The position numbers and the translations under genes were made by a program. This document shows positions 43,349 to 50,882 of a DNA stretch of 64,000 nucleotides, one piece after another; the stretch's first letter is position 1, and every line of letters starts with the position of its first letter. Where the stretch lies: NCBI RefSeq assembly GCF_001514215.1, contig NZ_KQ948859.1, positions 68,165 through 132,164 on the forward strand, given 5' to 3'. The notes under the pieces were generated by a model. That model was not told the origin of the DNA, searched no databases, and worked only from the letters and a program-made list of their open reading frames with translations. The stretch is from Streptomyces bungoensis. GTDB taxonomy: Bacteria; Actinomycetota; Actinomycetes; Streptomycetales; Streptomycetaceae.

Positions 43349-44566
43349 ATGAGCCACGACTCCACTGCCATGCCGGAAGCCGCGGCCCGGAAACTGTCCG
43401 GGCGCCGCCGCAAGGAGATCGTCGCGGTGCTGCTGTTCAGCGGCGGCCCCATCTTCGAGAGTTCCATACCACTTTCGGTGTTCGGCATCGACCGCCAGGA
43501 CGCCGGAGTGCCGCGCTACCGGCTGCTGGTGTGCGCCGGCGAGGAAGGCCCGCTGCGGACCACAGGGGGCCTGGAACTCACCGCACCGCATGGGCTGGAG
43601 GCGATCTCACGCGCGGGCACGGTCGTCGTACCGGCCTGGCGCTCGATCACCTCGCCGCCACCGGAGGAGGCGCTCGACGCGCTGCGCCGGGCGCACGAGG
43701 AAGGGGCCCGCATCGTCGGGCTGTGCACGGGCGCGTTCGTCCTCGCGGCGGCGGGCCTGCTGGACGGCCGCCCGGCGACCACACACTGGATGTACGCACC
43801 GACGCTGGCCAAGCGCTATCCGTCGGTGCACGTGGATCCCAGAGAGCTGTTCGTCGACGACGGCGACGTGCTGACGTCGGCGGGCACGGCGGCCGGCATC
43901 GATCTCTGTCTCCACATCGTGCGGTCGGACCACGGCAACGAGGCGGCCGGCGCGCTCGCCCGGCGCCTGGTGGTCCCGCCGCGCCGCAGCGGCGGCCAGG
44001 AGCGCTACCTCGACCGCTCTTTACCCGAGGAGATCGGCGCCGACCCGCTCGCCGAGGTCGTCGCCTGGGCGCTGGAACACCTCCACGAGCAGTTCGACGT
44101 GGAGACCCTGGCGGCACGCGCCTACATGAGCCGCCGTACGTTCGACCGCCGGTTCCGCTCGCTGACCGGCAGCGCGCCTCTGCAGTGGCTGATCACCCAG
44201 CGGGTGCTGCAGGCGCAGCGGCTGCTGGAGACGTCGGACTACTCCGTGGACGAGGTGGCGGGGCGGTGCGGCTTCCGTTCACCGGTCGCGCTGCGCGGGC
44301 ACTTCCGCCGCCAGCTCGGCTCGTCCCCGGCGGCGTACCGGGCCGCCTACCGGGCCCGGCGCCCGCAGGGCGACCGGCCGGGTGAGACGGAGCCGGTGCA
44401 CCAGCCCGGCCCCGCCGGCCCGCCGCCCGGACTGCACGGTCACGTACCGGTCGGCGCGGCGCCCGCCATGCTGCACCCGGAGCGGGACAGCGCCGTACCG
44501 ATGCAGAGCCGCCGCCAGGCGGCCGGCGCGGTCGGCCTGCTGCCGGGTCCGCGCGGCGCCGGCTGA
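43349..44566 (+). CDS. adpA: AdpA, central developmental regulator with a TTA codon
   Basis: 405 residues. N-terminal ThiJ/PfpI-like dimerisation domain (about 25-210: VAVLLFSGGPIFESSIPLSVFG, GLCTGAFVLAAAG) and C-terminal AraC/XylS DNA-binding domain (about 235-330: HLHEQFDVETLAARAYMSRRTFDRRF and DYSVDEVAGRCGFRSPVALRGHFRRQ, by parts). Codon 225 (44021-44023) is TTA, in the RSLPEEIG linker between the domains, exactly where adpA/bldH of S. coelicolor has its TTA; translation should need the bldA tRNA. Start ATG 43349 behind GAGGGGGG. It activates hundreds of genes for aerial growth, secreted enzymes and antibiotics. Confidence 0.95.
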   Translation: MSHDSTAMPEAAARKLSGRRRKEIVAVLLFSGGPIFESSIPLSVFGIDRQDAGVPRYRLLVCAGEEGPLRTTGGLELTAPHGLEAISRAGTVVVPAWRSITSPPPEEALDALRRAHEEGARIVGLCTGAFVLAAAGLLDGRPATTHWMYAPTLAKRYPSVHVDPRELFVDDGDVLTSAGTAAGIDLCLHIVRSDHGNEAAGALARRLVVPPRRSGGQERYLDRSLPEEIGADPLAEVVAWALEHLHEQFDVETLAARAYMSRRTFDRRFRSLTGSAPLQWLITQRVLQAQRLLETSDYSVDEVAGRCGFRSPVALRGHFRRQLGSSPAAYRAAYRARRPQGDRPGETEPVHQPGPAGPPPGLHGHVPVGAAPAMLHPERDSAVPMQSRRQAAGAVGLLPGPRGAG

Positions 44567-44582
44567 GCGACGCGGAGGCGAC

Positions 44583-44615
44583 GGGGAGGGGCGGAGCTCG
44601 ACTCCGCCCCTCCCC
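44583..44615 (+). terminator. terminator after adpA
   Basis: Perfect 14-bp stem (44583-44596 with 44602-44615) and a 5-base loop, 17 bases after the adpA stop. Confidence 0.8.
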
Positions 44616-44623
44616 CGCCCTTT

Positions 44624-44662
44624 CCGGTCTCTTCAGCCGGTCTCTTCGGCCGGTCTCTTCGC
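44624..44662. repeat. three tandem 13-bp repeats upstream of orn
   Basis: CCGGTCTCTTCAG, CCGGTCTCTTCGG and CCGGTCTCTTCGC follow one another without gaps between the adpA terminator and the orn promoter region. They could be a slippage array or stacked binding sites. Confidence 0.75.
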
Positions 44663-44728
44663 CTGCACACGGACAAGGTCGCCGCACGCGCGGTCCGGGC
44701 CGGGTCGGGTCGCCGTAAGGTGAGACGC

Positions 44729-45331
44729 ATGAACGATCGCATGGTGTGGATCGACTGCGAGATGACCGGCCTCTCGCTGTCCGACGACGCGCTCATCGAG
44801 GTGGCCGCCCTCGTCACCGACTCCGAGCTGAACGTGCTCGGCGAGGGGGTGGACATCGTCATCCGCCCGCCGGAGCAGGCGCTGGAGACGATGCCGGACG
44901 TGGTGCGTCAGATGCACACCGCCTCCGGGCTGCTGACCGAGCTGCCCGGCGGAACCACGCTGGCCGACGCCGAGGAGCAGGTCCTCGCCTACGTCCGCGA
45001 GCACGTCAAGGAGCCCGGCAAGGCCCCCCTGTGCGGCAACTCCGTCGGCACGGACCGCGGCTTCCTGCTGCGCGACATGCCGACGCTGGAGGACTACCTC
45101 CACTACCGGATCGTCGACGTGTCCTCCATCAAGGAGCTGGCCCGGCGCTGGTACCCGCGGGCGTACTTCAACAGCCCGGAGAAGAACGGCAACCACCGCG
45201 CCCTCGCCGACATCCGCGAGTCGATCGCCGAGCTGCGCTACTACCGCGAGGCCATCTTCGTCCCGCAGCCCGGCCCGGACTCCGACACGGCCAGGACGAT
45301 CGCCGCCAAGCACGTCCTGCCCGCACGGTGA
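44729..45331 (+). CDS. orn: oligoribonuclease
   Basis: 200 residues of the DEDDh exonuclease family; degrades 2-5 nt RNA and linear cyclic-di-GMP breakdown products. ExoI motif IDCEMTG, ExoII around NSVGTDRGFL, ExoIII NHRALADIRESI with its His and Asp. ATG 44729 follows AAGGTGAG. The gene next to adpA is known as ornA in S. coelicolor and is needed for normal growth and development. Full length. Confidence 0.94.
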   Translation: MNDRMVWIDCEMTGLSLSDDALIEVAALVTDSELNVLGEGVDIVIRPPEQALETMPDVVRQMHTASGLLTELPGGTTLADAEEQVLAYVREHVKEPGKAPLCGNSVGTDRGFLLRDMPTLEDYLHYRIVDVSSIKELARRWYPRAYFNSPEKNGNHRALADIRESIAELRYYREAIFVPQPGPDSDTARTIAAKHVLPAR

Positions 45332-45459
45332 ACCGCCCGGGCAGGCCCCCCGGGGCCCGCCCGGAGCGGCGCGCGAAAACCTGTGCGCGAGCACCCCTCA
45401 CGACCCTGTAGACTTCTTCTCGGCCGGTCGGGGAAACCACTCCTCGAACCGCCGGTCAT

Positions 45460-45533
45460 GGTGGGTGTAGCTCAGCTGGTAGAGCACCTGGTTGTGGTCC
45501 AGGATGCCGCGGGTTCGAGTCCCGTCACTCACC
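45460..45533 (+). tRNA. tRNA-His (anticodon GTG)
   Basis: A full cloverleaf: acceptor GTGGGTG (45461-45467) pairs with CACTCAC (45526-45532), the extra G-1 at 45460 typical of tRNA-His faces C at 45533, D-arm GCTC...GCAC region, anticodon loop TTGTGGT with GTG, and T-arm CGGG-TTCGAGT-CCCG. CCA is not encoded. A strong terminator follows. Confidence 0.93.
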
Positions 45534-45540
45534 CTTCGTG

Positions 45541-45579
45541 AAGAGGCCGGTGACCTGTACGACAGGTCACCGGCCTCTT
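45541..45579 (+). terminator. terminator after tRNA-His
   Basis: A perfect 18-bp stem (45541-45558 with 45562-45579) and a 3-base loop right after the tRNA. It may also end the leftward LacI transcript, whose gene stops at 45620. Confidence 0.88.
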
Positions 45580-45619
45580 GCGTGTCCGGCGGGGCCGCCC
45601 CGGTGCGGGGCGGGGCCCC

Positions 45620-46675
45620 TCAGGACGACGCCCGCGGCACCAGTTCCGTGGGCAGGACCAGCTGCTGCCGCTCCGGTCCCCGGGAGGCGGCGGGGCGGCG
45701 GTCGGCGATCTCCTCGAGGAGGAGGTCGATCATCGCGCGGCCCATCTCCTGGATCGGCTGGCGGACGCTGGTGAGGGGCGGGTCCATGTGGCGGGCGATG
45801 GCCGAGTCGTCGTAGCCGACCAGGGCCACGTCCTCGGGGATGCGGCGGCCCGCCTCGCGCAGCACCTGCCGGGCGCCGGCCGCCATGACGTCCGAGCCGG
45901 CGAACACCGCGTCCAGGCCGGGGCTGCGCTCCAGCAGCCGGGACATCGCGCGGCGGCCGCCCTCCTCCGTGAAGTCGCCCGGCTCGATGAGGAGTTCGTC
46001 CGCCGAGCGCCCCGCGTCGAGCAGGGCCTGGCGGTAGCCGTCGACGCGGCGCTGGGCGCCGTACACGTCGAGACGGCCGGTGATGTGGGCGATCGTGCGT
46101 CGGCCGCGGCCCAGCAGGTGCTCCACGGCCGAGCGGGCACCGCCGTAGTTGTCCGAGTCCACCGAGGGCAGCGTCTCCGCCGCCGAGCGCGGACCGCTGA
46201 TCACGGCCGGGATCTCCAGCTGGGCCACCAGGTCGGGCAGCGGGTCGTCGGCGTGCACGGAGACCAGCAGCACGCCGTCCACCCGGTGCGCGGCCAGGTA
46301 CTGGGCGAGCCGGGCCCGCTCGCGGTCGCTGCCCGCGAAGATCAGCAGCAACTGCATCTCGGTGTCGGACAGTTCGGCGCCGACGCCGCTGAGCATGTCG
46401 GAGAAGTACGGCTCCGAGAAGAACCGGGTCTCCGGCTCGGGCACGACCAGCGCGATCGCGTTCGTGCGGTTGGCGGCCAGGGCGCGGGCGGCGGTGTTGG
46501 GCACGTAGCCGAGCTCGCTGACGGCCGCCTCCACGGCCGCGCGGGTGGCGTCGCTGACCCGGGGCGAGCCGTTGATCACCCGCGACACCGTGCCGCGGCC
46601 CACGCCGGCCCGGGCGGCGACCTCCTCCAGGGTGGGCCGCCGAATACCCCGGCTCCGCTCGCCCTTGACCGCCAT
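45620..46675 (-). CDS. cebR: LacI-family repressor of the cellobiose genes (CebR-like)
   Basis: 351 residues. LacI helix-turn-helix at the N-terminus (PTLEEVAARAGVGRGTVSRVINGSPRVSD) with the hinge YVPNTAARAL, then a periplasmic-binding-type effector domain (VDGVLLVSVHADD, DAVFAGSDVMAAGARQ, VALVGYDDSAIARHMDPPLTSVRQP by parts). ATG 46675 follows GGAAGG. It lies downstream of bglC on the same strand, with hairpins (46776-46818) between, so it may be transcribed on its own. CebR-type operators occur at four places in the cluster. In S. griseus, S. reticuli and S. scabiei CebR is the cellobiose/cellotriose-sensing repressor; orthology here is by context. Confidence 0.85.
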   Translation of the reverse strand: MAVKGERSRGIRRPTLEEVAARAGVGRGTVSRVINGSPRVSDATRAAVEAAVSELGYVPNTAARALAANRTNAIALVVPEPETRFFSEPYFSDMLSGVGAELSDTEMQLLLIFAGSDRERARLAQYLAAHRVDGVLLVSVHADDPLPDLVAQLEIPAVISGPRSAAETLPSVDSDNYGGARSAVEHLLGRGRRTIAHITGRLDVYGAQRRVDGYRQALLDAGRSADELLIEPGDFTEEGGRRAMSRLLERSPGLDAVFAGSDVMAAGARQVLREAGRRIPEDVALVGYDDSAIARHMDPPLTSVRQPIQEMGRAMIDLLLEEIADRRPAASRGPERQQLVLPTELVPRASS

Positions 46676-46775
46676 AGTCGCCGCCTTCCGTTCGCAGCCT
46701 CAGGCCAGGAATCTAACAGCCGTGGCCCGGCCTCCCCCGACCCCATCGTCGCATCGTCCGCCGTGGACCGGGCCT

Positions 46776-46818
46776 GCTCCCCGGGCCCGGAGCCCGGGAG
46801 CGGGCCGCCGCGGCCCGC
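46776..46818 (-). terminator. hairpins between bglC and the LacI gene
   Basis: Two overlapping GC stems: 46776-46786 with 46792-46801 (one bulge) and a perfect 7-bp stem 46800-46806 with 46812-46818. They lie just beyond the bglC stop on the minus strand and probably reduce read-through into the regulator gene. Confidence 0.5.
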
Positions 46819-46857
46819 CGGTCCCCCGGCCGGGCCACGCGGTCCGGTCCCGCTGCC

Positions 46858-48315
46858 TCAGCCCTGCTCGCCGGCGGCCGGCAGGGCGTTGCGGCGGATC
46901 ACGTCGGCGTACCAGTGGGCGCTCGCCTTGGGGATGCGGCGCTGGGTGGAGTAGTCGACGTAGACGGCGCCGAAGCGCTTCGAGTAGCCGTAGCCCCACT
47001 CGAAGTTGTCCAGCAGGGACCACAGGAAGTAGCCGCGCACGTCGGCTCCGTCGGCCACGGCCCGGCGGACGGCCTCCAGGTGGGCGTGCAGGTAGGCGAT
47101 CCGCTGCGGGTCGTTCACCCGGCCCTCGGGGGAGACGTAGTCGTCGAAGGCGGCACCGTTCTCGGTGACCATCAGCGCCAGCCCCGGGTGCGACGCCGCC
47201 AGGTCGGTCAGCAGGGTGTGCAGTCCGTTCGGGTCGATGGCCCAGTTCATCGCGGTGACATCGTTGTTCGCGAGGTGGAAGGCGACGTCGCCGGCGCCCG
47301 TCCACGGCGAGTGGTCGCTCGCGCCGTGCCCGTCGTTGCGGGTGCTGGCATCGCCGTCGGCGGCCGCGGAGACCACGGTCGGCGAGTAGTAGTTGACGCC
47401 GAGCACGTCGATCGGGCGGGAGATCTTGGCCAGGTCGCCGTCGTGCACCAGCTCCGCCCAGTCGACGAGGTGCGCGGTGTCGGCGATCAGGTCCTCGGGG
47501 TAGGCCCCGTCCAGGATCGGGCCGGTGAAGATCCGGTTGCCGACCGCGTCGATGCGGCGGGCGGCCTCCGCGTCGGCGGCGCTGCCGGTGAGCGGGCGCA
47601 CCTGGTGCAGGTTGAGGGTGATGGAGGTCTGCGCGGTCGACGGCAGGATCTCCCGCAGCGCCCCGACCGCCTGCCCGTGGGCCAGGTTCAGGTGGTGCGC
47701 GGCGCGCAGGGTGGCGGCCGGGTCGGTGCGCCCCGGGGCGTGCACGCCGGAGCCGTAGCCCAGGAACGCCGAGCACCAGGGCTCGTTGAGGGTGGTCCAC
47801 ACGCCGACCCGGTCCCCGAGGGCCCGCGCCATGATCTCGGCGTAGTCCGTGAAGCGGTGCGCGGTGTCGCGGTGCGGCCAGCCGCCCGCGTCCTCCAGCT
47901 CCTGCGGCAGGTCCCAGTGGTAGAGGGTGACGACGGGGGCGATGCCCGCCTCCAGCAGCTCGTCGGTGAGCCTGCGATAGAAGTCCAGGCCGCGCTCCAC
48001 GGCGGGGCCCCGGCCGGTGGGCTGCACCCGGGACCAGGAGACGGAGAACCGGTAGGCCTTGAGGCCGAGGTCCTTCATCAGCGCCACGTCGTCGCGGTAG
48101 CGGTGGTAGTGGTCGGCGGCGATGTCACCGGTGTCGCCGTTGCGGACCTTCCCGGGGGTGTGGCTGAAGGTGTCCCAGATGGACGGGGTGCGGCCGTCCT
48201 CGGCGGCGGCACCCTCCACCTGGTACGCGGCGGTGGCGGCCCCCCAGACGAAGCCGGGCGGGAAAGAGGTGTCCGAGGCCGACTGGGCAGTGGTCTCGGT
48301 ACGTACGGCGGTCAT
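46858..48315 (-). CDS. bglC: GH1 beta-glucosidase BglC (cellobiose hydrolysis)
   Basis: 485 residues, intracellular (no signal peptide). Splits imported cellobiose and cellooligosaccharides to glucose. GH1 landmarks: FVWGAATAAYQVEGA, acid/base Glu in TTLNEP, nucleophile Glu in VTENGAA, and GYFLWSLLDNFEWGYGYSKRFG (by parts). ATG 48315 lies 2 bases from a CebR-type operator (48318-48331) that also holds the GGGAG ribosome site. Fourth gene after cebE, cebF, cebG, with a 273-base gap from cebG. A close paralogue is at 52913-54343. Confidence 0.92.
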   Translation of the reverse strand: MTAVRTETTAQSASDTSFPPGFVWGAATAAYQVEGAAAEDGRTPSIWDTFSHTPGKVRNGDTGDIAADHYHRYRDDVALMKDLGLKAYRFSVSWSRVQPTGRGPAVERGLDFYRRLTDELLEAGIAPVVTLYHWDLPQELEDAGGWPHRDTAHRFTDYAEIMARALGDRVGVWTTLNEPWCSAFLGYGSGVHAPGRTDPAATLRAAHHLNLAHGQAVGALREILPSTAQTSITLNLHQVRPLTGSAADAEAARRIDAVGNRIFTGPILDGAYPEDLIADTAHLVDWAELVHDGDLAKISRPIDVLGVNYYSPTVVSAAADGDASTRNDGHGASDHSPWTGAGDVAFHLANNDVTAMNWAIDPNGLHTLLTDLAASHPGLALMVTENGAAFDDYVSPEGRVNDPQRIAYLHAHLEAVRRAVADGADVRGYFLWSLLDNFEWGYGYSKRFGAVYVDYSTQRRIPKASAHWYADVIRRNALPAAGEQG

Positions 48316-48317
48316 CG

Positions 48318-48331
48318 TGAGAACGCTCCCA
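48318..48331. promoter_or_regulatory. CebR-type operator abutting the bglC start
   Basis: On the minus strand TGGGAGCGTTCTCA, 12 of 14 matches to TGGGAGCGCTCCCA, ending 2 bases before the bglC ATG. Its GGGAG doubles as the ribosome site. Bound repressor would block transcription elongation or initiation here. Confidence 0.75.
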
Positions 48332-48478
48332 AAGTGGCGTGAGGGGAAAGATCGGAAAGGGTCCTGCTGGGGGCCGGCACCGGGCGGGCCCGCGCACGCG
48401 GGCGCCCGGCCGGACGCGGCCCGCGCGTCGGGCGGGCCGTAGGGCGGCGGGCGGGGCCCGGTCTCCGGTGCGGATCCG

Positions 48479-48510
48479 GGCCGGGCCGGACGTGCGCGTC
48501 CGGCCCGGCC
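48479..48510. terminator. strong hairpin between cebG and bglC
   Basis: Perfect 14-bp GC stem (48479-48492 with 48497-48510), loop TGCG. It lies 79 bases beyond the cebG stop. It may end or stabilise the cebEFG transcript and separate bglC expression. Confidence 0.7.
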
Positions 48511-48588
48511 GGCACGAGAGGGCCGGGGCGCGGGGCCGGGCGGACCGGCCCCGCGCGGCTCCCCCGAGCGGGGCGCGGGCGCCCGGTG

Positions 48589-49509
48589 TCAGCCCTTGAC
48601 GGCGCCCGCCATGATGCCTCCGACGATCTGCTTGCCGAAGATCACGAAGACGAGCAGCAGCGGCAGGGTGCTGATCAGCGCGCCGGCCATGACGATGCTC
48701 TGGTCGGGGGTGTAGGAGGCGCTGAGCTGCCCGAGCGCCACCTGGAGGGTGGGGTTCTCCTGGTTCAGGGCGAGGAAGGGCCAGAAGAAGTCGTTCCACG
48801 CCTGGACGAAGGTGAGCATGCCGAGCACCATCATCGCGGGGCGGGCCGCGGGCAGGACCACGTTCCACACGATGCGGATGTTGGTCGCGCCGTCCACCTT
48901 GGCCGCCTCGATGAGCTCGTAGGGCAGGGCCTCCAGCAGGTACTGGCGCATGAAGAAGACACCGAAGGCGCCCACCAGGGTCGGGAAGATCACCGACTCC
49001 AGCTTCCCGCCCCACCCGATGTCGGACATCATCATGAACAGCGGGACCACGCTGAGCTGCGGCGGGATCGTCAGGGTGGCGATGACCGCGGTCATCAGCG
49101 CGCCCCGGCCGCGGAAGCGCATCTTGGCGAAGGCGTAGCCGGCGAGGGTGCAGAAGAACAGGGTGGCCGCGGTGATGCAGCCCGCCACGATGACGCTGTT
49201 GACGATGGCTTTGCCCAGGTGGGCCTGGTCCCAGGCGGTCTGGAGGTTGGTCCACAGCCGGCCGCCCGGGAGGAGCGGCGGCGGGCTGTCGAGGACCCGC
49301 TGCTGGTCGTGCGAGGCGGCCACCAGCGTCCAGTACAGCGGGAAGAGGGAGCCCAGGCCGACGACGATCAGGGCGGCGTAGGTGAAGGGGCCGCCCTTGA
49401 GCTGCTGCCCGGCACCGAGCTTGAGACGGGTGCGGCTCCTGGCCGGGCCGGCGACCGGCGGCGCCGGGTCGAAGCCGGGCGCGGTCTTGGTGGGGCTGGT
49501 CGTGGTCAT
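48589..49509 (-). CDS. cebG: cellobiose/cellotriose ABC permease, CebG
   Basis: 306 residues with six membrane helices; the MalG-type inner-membrane half of a carbohydrate ABC importer. The EAA loop that contacts the ATPase is LIEAAKVDGATNIRIVWNVVLP (by parts). ATG 49509 follows GGGAG with an 8-base spacer, 14 bases after the cebF stop, so it is co-transcribed with cebF. No ATPase gene is in the cluster; the shared ATPase MsiK, encoded elsewhere, is known to serve these permeases in Streptomyces. Confidence 0.9.
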   Translation of the reverse strand: MTTTSPTKTAPGFDPAPPVAGPARSRTRLKLGAGQQLKGGPFTYAALIVVGLGSLFPLYWTLVAASHDQQRVLDSPPPLLPGGRLWTNLQTAWDQAHLGKAIVNSVIVAGCITAATLFFCTLAGYAFAKMRFRGRGALMTAVIATLTIPPQLSVVPLFMMMSDIGWGGKLESVIFPTLVGAFGVFFMRQYLLEALPYELIEAAKVDGATNIRIVWNVVLPAARPAMMVLGMLTFVQAWNDFFWPFLALNQENPTLQVALGQLSASYTPDQSIVMAGALISTLPLLLVFVIFGKQIVGGIMAGAVKG

Positions 49510-49523
49510 CGATATCGCTCCCG

Positions 49524-50516
49524 TCAGGCCGCGCTCTTGCGCACGAACCGGCCGACGATCCAGTTGATCAGGGCGATGAGCAGCAGCAGGACGAGCATGG
49601 CCCATGCCACGGCGGCGGCGGGGCCGAGGTGTCCCAGCTTCCAGCCGTAGTTGAAGAGGTAGATGCTGAGGGTCTCGTACTGGTGGTCGGTGCCGCCCGT
49701 GGAGCCGAGCGTGCCGCCCTGCAGCAGCAGCGGCTCGCCGAAGAGCTGCATGGACCCGATCGTCGAGATGACGATGGTGAACAGGATCGTCGGCCGCAGC
49801 GAGGGGATGGTCACCTTGCGGAACTGCTGCCAGCGGGTCGCGCCGTCGATGGAGGCCGCCTCGTACAGGTCGCTGGGCACGGCCTGCATGGCCGCCAGGT
49901 AGATCAGCGCGTTGTAGCCGGTCCAGCGCCAGATGATGATGACCGAGATGGCGATCTTGGAGGTCCACTCCCCGTTGGCCCAGTCGGTGTTGCCGATGCC
50001 GACGAAGTGGAGCACCCAGTTGAGGATGCCGCCGTCGGCCCGGAACACCAGGGCGAAGACCAGGGCGGCGGTCGCCACCGAGGTGGCGTACGGGGTGAGG
50101 ATCACCGTCCGCCAGAAGGTACTGGCGCGCAGCTTGTAGTTGAGCAGGTGGGCGAGGCCCAGGGCGACGAGCAGCTGCGGGACGGTCGAGATGACGCCGA
50201 TCAGGAAGGTGTTCGTGACCGCCGTCCAGAACTCCGAGTCCTGGAGGATCTTGGCGAAGTTGTCGAAGCCGACCCAGTCCGACTGGCTGAGGCTCGTCAT
50301 CTCCACCCGGTGCAGGGCGATCCAGCCGGTGTAGAGGAGCGGGTAGAGCCCGAAGGCACCGAAGACGAGGAAGAACGGGGCGATGTACGCGTACGGGGAG
50401 GCGATGTCGTCGAGGCGCCACAGCCGGGTCCGCCAGGTGCCGCGTCCGTTCGGCGCGGCACCCGCGCCGCCGGCGCGCGGGGCGGGGGCACCCCGTGTGG
50501 GAGTTGTCGTTGCCAC
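49524..50516 (-). CDS. cebF: cellobiose/cellotriose ABC permease, CebF
   Basis: 330 residues. MalF-type permease with six membrane helices (AYIAPFFLVFGAFGLYPLLYTGW first) and the EAA loop YEAASIDGATRWQQFRKVTIPSL (by parts). The start is GTG 50516 behind GGAAGGAA; the longer frame to 50576 runs into the hairpin region. The gap of 366 bases from cebE contains two strong hairpins, so cebF may be expressed below cebE. Confidence 0.9.
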   Translation of the reverse strand: MATTTPTRGAPAPRAGGAGAAPNGRGTWRTRLWRLDDIASPYAYIAPFFLVFGAFGLYPLLYTGWIALHRVEMTSLSQSDWVGFDNFAKILQDSEFWTAVTNTFLIGVISTVPQLLVALGLAHLLNYKLRASTFWRTVILTPYATSVATAALVFALVFRADGGILNWVLHFVGIGNTDWANGEWTSKIAISVIIIWRWTGYNALIYLAAMQAVPSDLYEAASIDGATRWQQFRKVTIPSLRPTILFTIVISTIGSMQLFGEPLLLQGGTLGSTGGTDHQYETLSIYLFNYGWKLGHLGPAAAVAWAMLVLLLLIALINWIVGRFVRKSAA

Positions 50517-50648
50517 GGGGAAGTTCCTTCCTGGGGTTTTCGGCCGGTTACGGGGCGGGGGACGTCGGCGTCCCACCGCCCGGACGGAACCGGGTGGCCG
50601 GGCGGGCGTTCACCGGCCTTGGGTCACCGGCCCGGGGACACGGCGCGT

Positions 50649-50743
50649 GGCGTCCGGCGCCCGTTCCCGCCTCACGGGCACCGGCCCCCGTACGCGGGGT
50701 ACGGGAGCGGGTGGCCGTACGGCGGGAACCGGCGCCGGACGCC
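50649..50743. repeat. 23-bp inverted repeat in the cebE-cebF spacer
   Basis: Arms 50649-50671 and 50721-50743 match at 22 of 23 positions. A candidate mRNA-stabilising or attenuating structure upstream of cebF. Confidence 0.65.
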
Positions 50744-50843
50744 GCGGAGCGGGACCGGCGGCCGGCCACCGCTCCCGGGTGCGGAGTGCGGGCGGCCCCC
50801 GCCGGTGGCGGGAGCCGCCGCGCGGCCCCGCGCGCCACGGCGC

Positions 50844-50874
50844 GGTGCGGGCGGCCGGTCGGGCCGCCCGCACC
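50844..50874 (-). terminator. hairpin directly after cebE
   Basis: Perfect 13-bp GC stem with a 5-base loop, 9 bases beyond the cebE stop. Partial termination or 3'-end protection of cebE mRNA is likely. Confidence 0.7.
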
Positions 50875-50882
50875 GTCGGGTG

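Larger units (their letters stand above)
50517..50882. other. 366-base cebE-cebF spacer with paired hairpins
   Basis: Two structures lie in the transcript of the minus-strand operon. Directly after cebE is a perfect 13-bp stem (50844-50856 with 50862-50874, 5-base loop). Nearer cebF is a long inverted repeat, 50649-50671 with 50721-50743, pairing at 22 of 23 positions around a 49-base loop that folds further. No gene is visible. Confidence 0.65.

Noticed and set aside
49505..49520. GGGAGCGAT before cebG as another CebR operator
   Set aside because: Only a half-site; the second half lacks symmetry. It is best read as the cebG ribosome site.
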